Source: a virus
Direction: 5' to 3' (one strand)
DNA: 36,602 bases
IMG/VR virus record: IMGVR_UViG_3300042260_000800
Coordinates: 1 to 36,602 of that record
Shown here: in pieces, positions 30,864 through 36,602 of the stretch
Numbering within the stretch: the stretch's first letter is position 1
Layout of the letters: the number at the start of each line of letters is the position of its first letter
Notes under the pieces: model-generated
The model's input: only the letters and a program-made list of their open reading frames with translations
Databases searched by the model: none
What the model was told of the DNA's origin: nothing
Made by a program: the position numbers and the translations under genes

Positions 30864-31774
30864 TCGAGACCGGGCTTTATGCCATCACGAACTGCGGCGT
30901 GCCGCGCCATTACGCGGTCGATGTCAAACCGGGCTATGCCGGGCTTGCGGTCTTTGTGCCTACCAGCGAAGGCACAACTGCGGGCATGGCGGGTATCATG
31001 CTCTGGGCTGATCTGCGCACCTATCTCGAGACCCCGCCCGATTTTGGCAACGCGGCAGGCTTTGTCGACACGCGCAATGACGAGGTCTTTGTCCCGGACC
31101 TGCCTGGCACGGCGCATGGCGGGGTTTACAAGGGGCGCTCTTACATCTTTGCCTCAGGCATGAACGGGCTCGATGAGCTCGTTGACTTCTCGCTTCTTGA
31201 TATTGCGGTGGGGCTGAATGCCCAGCCTTTGCCCTGGCGCAACCGCTTCGCCCAGACCGCCCGAGAAAAGGTCGACACCTCCTTCCGGCACCGTGCGCGT
31301 GAGCGCCTCTCCAATGCCATGGTGGTGTTCATGCCGATCGCTGCCCCCTTCGATCAAACCCGCATTGAGGTGCTCTGCGAGGGCGATCCGATCCTGCTGA
31401 ATGGCACAGTGCTCGCCGGCCGAGTCCCTGATGCCGACATCCCGAAGGACGGGGTGTGGTTCAAGCAGTTCTACTTCCATGCGGTGGCAGATGGCCCAGC
31501 GGGGGAGGTCTTGACCGTGCCCGCCGGCGGACGGGCAGAGGTTCCCGTTCATTTGCGCTGGAACAAGGACGCATCTCCTTGCGCCCATGCCATGACGCTC
31601 AGGCTTGAGAGCGATGCGGGCTATCTGCCAAGCCGGCGTCTTCACACAGACGAAACCGGCCAGGCTCGTTTTGCAGTCGAGGCCTTAGGGCTGACGGCGG
31701 GCGAGCGCATCACCGTCAAGATCAACACCGAGCATTACACCGCCATTGGCAAGATCACCTTGGAGGTCGTGTGA
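30860..31774 (+). CDS. Unassigned fibre-region protein with an Ig-like C-terminal domain
   Basis: 304 residues, coupled to the collagen-like fibre gene by ATGA. The N-terminal half begins ETGLYAITNCGVPRHYAVDV, quoted only in part, and contains a mixed alpha/beta region. The C-terminal ~90 residues (VLTVPAGGRAEVPVHLRW, LESDAGYLPSRRLHTDETG, ALGLTAGERITVKI) resemble a bacterial Ig-like (Big_1-type) beta-sandwich. I do not recognise the N-terminal part. It may be a receptor-binding adhesin, or a scaffold protein of the modification cassette that follows. Its stop overlaps the first oxygenase start. Confidence 0.6.
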   Translation: MIETGLYAITNCGVPRHYAVDVKPGYAGLAVFVPTSEGTTAGMAGIMLWADLRTYLETPPDFGNAAGFVDTRNDEVFVPDLPGTAHGGVYKGRSYIFASGMNGLDELVDFSLLDIAVGLNAQPLPWRNRFAQTAREKVDTSFRHRARERLSNAMVVFMPIAAPFDQTRIEVLCEGDPILLNGTVLAGRVPDADIPKDGVWFKQFYFHAVADGPAGEVLTVPAGGRAEVPVHLRWNKDASPCAHAMTLRLESDAGYLPSRRLHTDETGQARFAVEALGLTAGERITVKINTEHYTAIGKITLEVV

Positions 31775-32517
31775 TGGAGATTGCGACCACGAGCATGATG
31801 CAGGTGATTTATCCTACCTTTGTCCTGCACAAGCATTGGGACATGCCTAAGGGGTTTAACGATCGCCTTTCCGCGCTGGCGAAAGAGGACACGGAACGCA
31901 ACCGCATCAGGGACCCCCGAGATCCGCGCACCTCAGGGGACATGACCAATCACCTAGGCCATCTGCGCCACAACTTTCTGATGGACAGCAAAGACCCTGT
32001 GATCGCGATGCTGGCTCAGATGGCAGCGGCTGGCGTGCGCGAGTATCTGCAGCTCGCTTACGGCTATGACCATGCCGGAGAAATCCGCATGATGGCGGAC
32101 AGCTTCTGGCAGCGCCGGGCGCAGCGGGAGAATCTCGGGATTCACACCCATACGCATCCCCAGACGGACATTGTCTGCACCTACTATCCGCGGGTCATAT
32201 TGGACCAAGATTGCCCGGACACATCGCAGCTCCATCGCGGCGCTGTGCGGTTCTATGATCCGGCCAATGTCGGCAAGCGGCTTTGGCCCTGCCGAAACCC
32301 TGACGTTTACGTCAGCGGATGGTATGCGGTCGAGCCGCGCACTGGGTCCATGCTTATCTTCGAGGGGCATGTGCCCCATGACAGCACCTACTTCGAGGGG
32401 GAGGAGCGGATGTGCATTCCGGTCCTGTGCAACCTCGATCTTCCCAACTCCCATTGCAAGGTCGGGCTTCGCGACATTCTCGCGGCCCAAAGAGAAGGAG
32501 GCTCTCATGGCCTATAA
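31774..32517 (+). CDS. 2-oxoglutarate/Fe(II)-dependent oxygenase (first of two)
   Basis: 247 residues with the double-stranded beta-helix pattern of 2OG-Fe(II) oxygenases of the TIGR02466/2OG-FeII_Oxy_5 type. NLGIHTHTHPQTDIVCTYYP (118-139 in part) supplies metal-binding His126/His128 and Asp132. GSMLIFEGHVPHDS supplies the distal His202, and EERM supplies the 2OG-binding Arg212. Such enzymes usually hydroxylate protein or small-molecule substrates. ATG 31774 is preferred over GTG 31771 because TGGAGG is 7 bases upstream. It overlaps the Cys-tail peptide gene by 11 bp, so the two are co-translated. Confidence 0.82.
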   Translation: MEIATTSMMQVIYPTFVLHKHWDMPKGFNDRLSALAKEDTERNRIRDPRDPRTSGDMTNHLGHLRHNFLMDSKDPVIAMLAQMAAAGVREYLQLAYGYDHAGEIRMMADSFWQRRAQRENLGIHTHTHPQTDIVCTYYPRVILDQDCPDTSQLHRGAVRFYDPANVGKRLWPCRNPDVYVSGWYAVEPRTGSMLIFEGHVPHDSTYFEGEERMCIPVLCNLDLPNSHCKVGLRDILAAQREGGSHGL

Positions 32518-32764
32518 AGTTGGCACCACCATCGTGATCGACGATCAGGGTTTTGTGCCCTGGTCACGCATCTCTGGGGCACCGGCGGCGGGTTTGACAC
32601 CCGGCGAATACACCAAGACCGCCGCAGAATACAAAGCTGTAGGTGCAGGTAACCTCTCGAGCACCGCATATCTGGGTGTTGAATATCAGCCCGACATGAC
32701 GTTCCACGATGTCTATGTGACGACCTATTCGAACTGCAACTGCAACTGTGCCTGCCGGTGCTGA
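32507..32764 (+). CDS. Small protein ending in five alternating cysteines; candidate modified substrate
   Basis: 85 residues. The N-terminus is YKVGTTIVIDDQGFVPWSRI, which resembles the VGxTxVID opening I associate with marine phage fibre proteins. A middle with seven tyrosines overall (Y3, Y35, Y42, Y55, Y60, Y70, Y74) follows. The C-terminus is SNCNCNCACRC, with Cys77, 79, 81, 83 and 85 ending the protein. There is no signal peptide, no double-glycine leader and no membrane segment. A very strong GAAGGAGG lies 6 bases before the ATG, suggesting high expression. It lies between two oxygenase genes and one gene before a radical SAM/SPASM enzyme. It is the most likely substrate of that enzyme and is RiPP-precursor-like. 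No known precursor family is recognised. Confidence 0.85.
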   Translation: MAYKVGTTIVIDDQGFVPWSRISGAPAAGLTPGEYTKTAAEYKAVGAGNLSSTAYLGVEYQPDMTFHDVYVTTYSNCNCNCACRC

Positions 32765-32766
32765 CG

Positions 32767-33393
32767 ATGGAGGTTCATAGCAGGAGCGTCGAGCTCTGGC
32801 CTACCCGCGTTAGCTTCTTCGAGACGCCTGTCGATTGGGAGGTGAACCGACAGGTGGCGGATGAGGCCATTGCGGCTGTGAAGGGCAATACCACGCGCCT
32901 TTCTGCGGCCGAGCGCCGGGTGCGGGGAATTCTCGAACGCAGTGATGCCGGCCAAGCCCTGAAGTCCCACCTCTTTGCCTGCGCGCGCGCCGTGCTCGGT
33001 CCCTGGGCCCCGTGCCTCGACCCCGACCATTGCGAACACCGCGCCTTGGTCATCGGGCCCGGTGGCTTCATCTCGACCCACAAGGACAGCCGCGAGGGGG
33101 ACCTCACTTGCGTGCACTTCCTGACCGGTAGCGGGGTAGGGCAGCCGGTGAACTCTGTCGGCACCCCGCGCTTTGTGATTGAGGATCCGTCGCGCTACTT
33201 CGATGAGGGACGGCTGCCCTATGAGAGCCGCCATGGCTACTCGGTCAATCCGCGACCGGGGCTCTCGGTCTTCTTCCCCTCCCACATTCCCCACAACCAG
33301 CACCCCTATGAGGGGAGCGCGCCGCATGTGCAGGTCGTCGCGAACTTCCGCGTCAATCTGCCCGTGGCGATCGAAGAAAGGCTTTTTGACTGA
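32767..33393 (+). CDS. 2-oxoglutarate/Fe(II)-dependent oxygenase (second)
   Basis: 208 residues with a textbook HxD...H triad: ISTHKDS with His105 and Asp107, the distal His173 or His176 in FPSHIPHNQHPY, and Arg195 in VVANFRVNL for 2OG. The architecture resembles aspartyl/asparaginyl beta-hydroxylase-like or prolyl-hydroxylase-like cupins. It differs clearly from the first oxygenase, so the pair probably acts on different residues or steps. ATG 32767 or GTG 32758 may start it; no strong ribosome-binding site is seen, so translation likely depends on the peptide gene just upstream. Its stop overlaps the radical SAM start (TGATG). Confidence 0.85.
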   Translation: MEVHSRSVELWPTRVSFFETPVDWEVNRQVADEAIAAVKGNTTRLSAAERRVRGILERSDAGQALKSHLFACARAVLGPWAPCLDPDHCEHRALVIGPGGFISTHKDSREGDLTCVHFLTGSGVGQPVNSVGTPRFVIEDPSRYFDEGRLPYESRHGYSVNPRPGLSVFFPSHIPHNQHPYEGSAPHVQVVANFRVNLPVAIEERLFD

Positions 33394-34649
33394 TGTGGTT
33401 TGATCTGACGTTGGAAGCGCGGGATGGCAGCCGCCATTCCGTCCGCTACAACCCGCACACTTCGGAATGCGAGGGGCTGCCACTGCCTGTTAACCCGGGA
33501 ACCTTCGCGCAGGTCGCCCGTGTGGCCAAAGACAAGCCCCTGGGCAAATCCCGTGCGCCTCTGGTGCTCAAAATCCAGCTGGGCCTGTCGTGCAACTATG
33601 CTTGCACCTATTGCAGTCAGGCCTTCCAGATCGCGGATGCCACGGTCTCGAGGCTGGCGGATGTTGAGCACTTCTTGACCCAGCTTGACGGCTGGATTGC
33701 CCAAGCCCCAGAAAAGATTGAGCTCTGGGGCGGAGAGCCATTTTTGTATTGGGCCAAGATCAAGCGGCTGATCCCGGCGCTGGCGGAGCGGTTCCCGACG
33801 GCAGCCTTCTCAATCATAACCAACGGATCCCTCCTCGACCGCAAAAAGCTCGACTTCATAGCCGCGCATGACCTCGCCATCACGATCTCGCATGACGGGC
33901 CGGGGCAGCATCTGCGAGGGCCGGATCCGCTTGATGATCCCGACAAGCGGCGCTGGATTGAAGCCCTGCTGGCCGAGCGGCCGGGCAGGACTGGCTTCAA
34001 CGCGGTGCTGACGCGCCAGCATCACGACCTTCGGGCCCTCAAGTCCTGGTTCGCCGAAAAGGTCGGGCCCGACATCTTCGTCGGGCTCGAGGGCGTGGTG
34101 AATGTCTATGACGCGGCGACCGCCATCGGGACAGGGCGGTTCGATCCCGCGGAGCTGAACAGCCTGACGCGGTCGATCTTTGAAGCGCTGGTCGAGGACC
34201 AGAATGCCTTCGGCCTTGGGGAACGCATCAACGAGTTCTATGCCTCGATCCAGCGTCGGCGGCCAATCGAAGCCCTTGGTCAGAAATGCGGTATGGACAG
34301 CCCGGACGCCATCGCAGTTGATCTTCGCGGCAACGTCATGACCTGCCAGAACACCGGGGCAAAGGGGGCCCACAAGATTGGGCATGTTGCCGACTTTGAC
34401 GCCATCGCGCTTGATACCGCGACACACTTTGCGTTTCGGGAGGAATGCATGGCATGCCCTGTCGTTCAGCTCTGCAAGGGGTCCTGCATGTTCCTCGAAG
34501 GGGACTTCTTCAAGCAGTCTTGTGCCAACGAGTTCGCGTTTAACATGGGGATCATGATGGCGGCATTATGGCATTTGATGGGGATGGTGGTGGTCGGGTT
34601 GAAGGCAAGATCGGGCGAGAAAACGGCGCAGGTTACGCTGGCCGGATAA
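33393..34649 (+). CDS. Radical SAM / SPASM-domain protein
   Basis: 418 residues. After a 55-residue N-terminal extension comes the 4Fe-4S/SAM motif CNYACTYC (Cys67, 71, 74, CX3CX2C), then LWGGEPF (111-117) for SAM binding and SIITNGSLL. The C-terminal SPASM domain has all seven cysteines in canonical spacing: Cys299, GX4C at Cys318, CX2CX5CX3C at 352/355/361/365, and Cys377. Such enzymes usually install thioether, C-C or epimerised linkages in ribosomal peptides or mature enzymes, using two auxiliary clusters. No recognisable RRE domain is seen. Being last in a tightly coupled operon with the Cys-tail protein, its substrate is probably that protein. Confidence 0.9.
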   Translation: MWFDLTLEARDGSRHSVRYNPHTSECEGLPLPVNPGTFAQVARVAKDKPLGKSRAPLVLKIQLGLSCNYACTYCSQAFQIADATVSRLADVEHFLTQLDGWIAQAPEKIELWGGEPFLYWAKIKRLIPALAERFPTAAFSIITNGSLLDRKKLDFIAAHDLAITISHDGPGQHLRGPDPLDDPDKRRWIEALLAERPGRTGFNAVLTRQHHDLRALKSWFAEKVGPDIFVGLEGVVNVYDAATAIGTGRFDPAELNSLTRSIFEALVEDQNAFGLGERINEFYASIQRRRPIEALGQKCGMDSPDAIAVDLRGNVMTCQNTGAKGAHKIGHVADFDAIALDTATHFAFREECMACPVVQLCKGSCMFLEGDFFKQSCANEFAFNMGIMMAALWHLMGMVVVGLKARSGEKTAQVTLAG

Positions 34650-34986
34650 CTCTGGTCTGGATCAAGGCATGAAGATGCTCACGAAGCCTGCTCGGCACAT
34701 CTCCTCCACGGATGATAACGCCGGCTTCCATGTTTTTTTCGAGTGCGTGTCCAGTAAGGTTCGCGCTGGTCAAGAATGCCGAATTGCCGTCAGCGACAGC
34801 CACCTTTGCGTGAACCCTTCCTTCGACAAACGGATAGGGTCGGTCAGTCCAGACATACAAAGACGCCGAAGGAACACAGCTTCGCATCGTCGAAACGGGA
34901 TCGACGGACAGGCTCCCGCCATGGCTGGTGGATGTCTCCAACAGTATTCTGGTGTCAATTCCGCGAGTGTGTCCGCCATCAGCACC
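34633..34986 (-). pseudogene. Remnant of a PLD-family (DrmC-like) gene, 5' end lost to the IS
   Basis: The C-terminal ~117 codons of a phospholipase D-like protein: GIDTRILLETS, SASLYVWTDRPYPF, the catalytic HxKx4D motif HAKVAVAD (34789-34812), FLTSANLTGHALEKNMEAG and RGGDVPSRLREHL. This closely resembles DrmC, the PLD-type protein of DISARM defence loci. The N-terminal part is missing: reading continues straight into IS DNA at 34989. No other DISARM gene is visible. Its stop overlaps the radical SAM stop by 17 bp, so it is convergent with the modification operon. Confidence 0.75.
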
Positions 34987-34988
34987 CT

Positions 34989-35034
34989 TGGGACAGTTTG
35001 GCGTGATTGCGTAGCGGAGGGTTTGCGGCTCATC
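34989..35034 (+). repeat. Left inverted repeat of the IS
   Basis: Pairs with 36418-36461 over most of its length with scattered mismatches and two small gaps. Confidence 0.8.
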
Positions 35035-35056
35035 TTTACCCCAGTTGGAGTTGAAG

Positions 35057-35431
35057 ATGATGAAGAAGCCCGTGACTACGAAGGCCCCTGCCGAGCAGGT
35101 CGTGAAGGACATCCGGCGTGCGACGCGCAAGTTGCATTCGTCCGAGGAGAAGATCCGGATCGTGCTATCCGGCCTGCGTGGCGAAGACAGCATTGCCGAG
35201 TTGTGCCGCAAGGAAGGGATCGCCCAAAGCCTTTATTACAGCTGGTCGAAGGAATTTCTCGAGGCTGGCAAGAAGCGCCTGGCCGGTGACACAGTCCGGC
35301 AAGCGAACACCGGCGAAGTAAAAGACCTGCGCGCTGAGGCAATGGCGCTGAAGGAACTGGTGGCCGACCTCAGCCTCGAAAACCGCTTGCTCAAAAAAAA
35401 CATGAGCGGGGCTGGGGGAGACCAAGAATGA
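35057..35431 (+). CDS. IS3-family transposase OrfA
   Basis: 124 residues: HTH_Tnp_1-type helix-turn-helix (SSEEKIRIVLSGLRGEDSIAEL in parts, CRKEGIAQSLYYSWSKEF), followed by a leucine-zipper-like coiled coil (LRAEAMALKELVADLSLENRLLKKN in parts). It binds the IS ends. ATG 35057 is chosen. Near its end, A AAA AAC (35395-35401) is in phase for a -1 shift that would join it to OrfB. Confidence 0.88.
   Translation: MMKKPVTTKAPAEQVVKDIRRATRKLHSSEEKIRIVLSGLRGEDSIAELCRKEGIAQSLYYSWSKEFLEAGKKRLAGDTVRQANTGEVKDLRAEAMALKELVADLSLENRLLKKNMSGAGGDQE
35395..35401 (+). promoter_or_regulatory. -1 frameshift heptamer A AAA AAC (OrfAB)
   Basis: The zero-frame codons AAA AAA AAC place the heptamer correctly. The shifted frame is that of OrfB and is open through to it, giving the OrfAB transposase. 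The separate ATGA overlap at 35428 also allows OrfB alone. Confidence 0.75.
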
Positions 35432-36408
35432 GATACCCAGCCGCCGAAAAGCTTGAAATCATCCGGCTGGTGGAGCAGTCGCATCTGTCCGTCAGGCGCA
35501 CCCTGTCCAAGATCGGCATCCCGCCCACCACATTCTACCGCTGGTATGACCGCTTCGTCGAACAGGGGCCCGAGGGGTTGGAGGACAGGCCCTCTTCCCC
35601 TTCCCGGGTCTGGAACCGGATCCCCGAAGCGGTGCGGGATCGGATACTGGACCTGGCGCTCGAGGAGCCGGAACTGTCGCCGCGCGAACTAGCCGTGAGG
35701 TTCATTGATACGGAAAAGTATTTTGTGTCAGAGGCTTCAGTTTACCGCCTGCTCAAATCCCACGACCTCATCACCAGCCCCGCCTACGTCGTCATCAAGG
35801 CGGCGGATGAGTTCAAGGACAAGACGACGGCGCCAAACCAGATGTGGCAGACTGATTTTACCTATCTCAAGGTCATCGGCTGGGGCTGGTTTTACCTGTC
35901 CACGATCCTCGACGACTACTCCCGCTACGTCATCGGCTGGAAACTCTGCGGCAACATGCGGGCCGAGGATGTCACCGACACGCTCGACATCGCCCTTGCC
36001 GCATCAGGCTGCGACAGTGCCAAGGTTCTGCACAAACCTCGGCTTCTCAGCGATAATGGCTCGTCCTACATCGCCGAGGATCTGGCCAAATACCTCGAGG
36101 ACAAAGGCATGGCGCACGTCCGCGGGGCGCCGATGCATCCCCAGACCCAAGGCAAGATCGAACGCTGGCACCAGACCCTCAAGAACCGCATTCTCTTGGA
36201 AAACTACTTCCTCGAAGGCGAACTTGAGGCCGCCATCGCCGCATTCATCGACCACTACAATAACCATCGCTACCACGAGAGCATCGGCAACCTCACCCCA
36301 GCTGACGTCTACTTCGGCCGCGGCGAAACCATCTTGGCCGAAAGGAGGCGCATCAAACAGCAGACCATCAAAAACCGCCGCTTGAACCATCAGCGTCAAG
36401 CAGCATAA
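35428..36408 (+). CDS. IS3-family transposase OrfB (DDE integrase core)
   Basis: 326 residues. An N-terminal helix-turn-helix (EKLEIIRLVEQSHLSVRRTL, FYRWYDRFVEQG) precedes the rve catalytic core: WQTDFTYLKV with the first Asp, LSDNGSSYIAED with the second Asp, and QGKIERWHQTLKNRI with the Glu, which is the DDE triad in IS3 spacing. It appears intact, so the element may be mobile. The last residues are basic. Confidence 0.92.
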   Translation: MRYPAAEKLEIIRLVEQSHLSVRRTLSKIGIPPTTFYRWYDRFVEQGPEGLEDRPSSPSRVWNRIPEAVRDRILDLALEEPELSPRELAVRFIDTEKYFVSEASVYRLLKSHDLITSPAYVVIKAADEFKDKTTAPNQMWQTDFTYLKVIGWGWFYLSTILDDYSRYVIGWKLCGNMRAEDVTDTLDIALAASGCDSAKVLHKPRLLSDNGSSYIAEDLAKYLEDKGMAHVRGAPMHPQTQGKIERWHQTLKNRILLENYFLEGELEAAIAAFIDHYNNHRYHESIGNLTPADVYFGRGETILAERRRIKQQTIKNRRLNHQRQAA

Positions 36409-36417
36409 CCTGAAACC

Positions 36418-36461
36418 GATGAGCCCGAGCTCTCCGCTCCAAAATCAGGCCGCCTGTTCCA
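36418..36461 (-). repeat. Right inverted repeat of the IS
   Basis: Reverse complement partner of 34989-35034. The outermost bases TGG/CCA fit IS3-family ends (5'-TG...CA-3'). Confidence 0.8.
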
Positions 36462-36501
36462 AATCTTTCGACGACGGACAAAAGCGCCATCTTGGGCGTT
36501 G

Positions 36502-36523
36502 ACAGCAGGATGCCTGCTGTTTC
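36502..36523 (+). terminator. Small hairpin with T-run, possible terminator of an upstream host gene
   Basis: ACAGCAGG-ATG-CCTGCTGT is followed by TTTC. It lies outside the IS, between the phage side and a new gene, and may mark the end of an interrupted host unit. Confidence 0.4.
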
Positions 36524-36532
36524 TAGTGGGTA

Positions 36533-36549
36533 AAGTTGTCTGACAACTT
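36533..36549 (+). promoter_or_regulatory. GntR-type operator palindrome
   Basis: Perfect repeat AAGTTGTC-T-GACAACTT containing TTGTCTGACAA, which fits the FadR-subfamily GntR consensus TNGTNNNACNA. It lies about 24 bp before the next start codon, a good place for repression of a substrate-induced transport operon. Confidence 0.6.
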
Positions 36550-36572
36550 GTCAAAACATCAGGGAGGATGGA

Positions 36573-36602
36573 ATGAAAAAGATCATCACCACGCTGGCTG
36601 CC
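36573..36602 (+). CDS. Start of an exported protein, cut by the window edge
   Basis: Only ten codons are visible: MKKIITTLAA, a typical start of a signal peptide. AGGGAGGA lies 5 bases upstream. With the GntR-type palindrome in front, a periplasmic substrate-binding protein of an ABC or TRAP transporter is a reasonable guess, no more. It probably belongs to the host chromosome. Confidence 0.55.
   Translation, partial: MKKIITTLAA

Larger units (their letters stand above)
34989..36461 (+). mobile_element. IS3-family insertion sequence, about 1473 bp
   Basis: Bounded by long imperfect inverted repeats starting TGGGACAG (34989) and ending CTGTTCCA (36461). The repeat extends to GGCTCATC at 35034 on the left and GATGAGCC at 36418 on the right. 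It carries orfA and orfB with a slippery A-run, the standard IS3 organisation. No direct target repeat is obvious: CCT on the left and AAT on the right do not match, so a deletion or rearrangement may have followed insertion. Confidence 0.85.

Noticed and set aside
31774-34649. Reading the cassette as a conventional bacteriocin (RiPP) cluster
   Set aside because: No exporter, leader peptidase, immunity gene or leader-like N-terminus is present and the operon continues from tail fibre genes; kept only as an alternative.
34633-35211. A complete 192-codon PLD protein on the minus strand
   Set aside because: The first 75 codons are IS DNA (inside 34989-36461); only the C-terminal part is real.

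Overview
The window is high-GC DNA that reads as the late half of a lambda-like siphophage genome, almost certainly a prophage, of an alphaproteobacterium in or near the Rhodobacteraceae. The evidence is gene order and protein families (Nu1/GpA terminase, lambda-type portal, S14 protease, D-type decoration protein, E-type capsid, DUF6441, tail tube, tape measure, J-like tip protein, S74 fibres). No integrase, repressor or att site lies in the window. The far right end looks like host chromosome: a hairpin, a GntR-type palindrome, and the first codons of an exported protein.

Layout. 1-1831: a ParB-like/DNA methylase (cut by the window edge), a PD-(D/E)XK-like nuclease and a small membrane protein. 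1767-3283: a minus-strand stretch with a Phd/ParE toxin-antitoxin (TA) pair and a plasmid-type hypothetical gene. 3404-12660: packaging and head genes, then early tail genes. 12633-15198: minus-strand cargo (bactofilin, secreted thermonuclease, HicA-like protein, XRE regulator). 15199-25456: tail tube, frameshifted tail assembly chaperone, tape measure and tail tip. 25559-28591: S74 fibre, holin, membrane protein, endolysin and an Rz/Rz1-like spanin pair. 28588-31774: fibre and collagen-like proteins. 31774-34649: an unusual modification cassette. 34633-36461: a PLD (DrmC-like) gene remnant cut by an IS3-family element. 36462-36602: probable host flank.

The standout is the cassette at 31774-34649. 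It has two different 2-oxoglutarate/Fe(II) oxygenases, an 85-residue protein ending in five alternating cysteines (Cys-X)4-Cys, and a radical SAM enzyme with a complete seven-cysteine SPASM domain. All are coupled by overlapping or near-overlapping starts to collagen-like tail fibre genes. There is no exporter or leader protease. The simplest reading is a phage-encoded system that post-translationally modifies a small virion or tail-tip protein, with RiPP-like chemistry. This is inference and is stated as such below.

A second theme is repeated insertion of minus-strand cargo into the plus-strand late operon. There are four recognisable TA modules (Phd/ParE, RHH/ParE, HigBA, VapBC), an XRE/HicA-like pair, a bactofilin, a nuclease and a pRiA4b ORF-3-like gene. 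At two sites (tail tube and tape measure) the first codons of the downstream late gene are duplicated on the far side of the cargo, which records how the cargo arrived.
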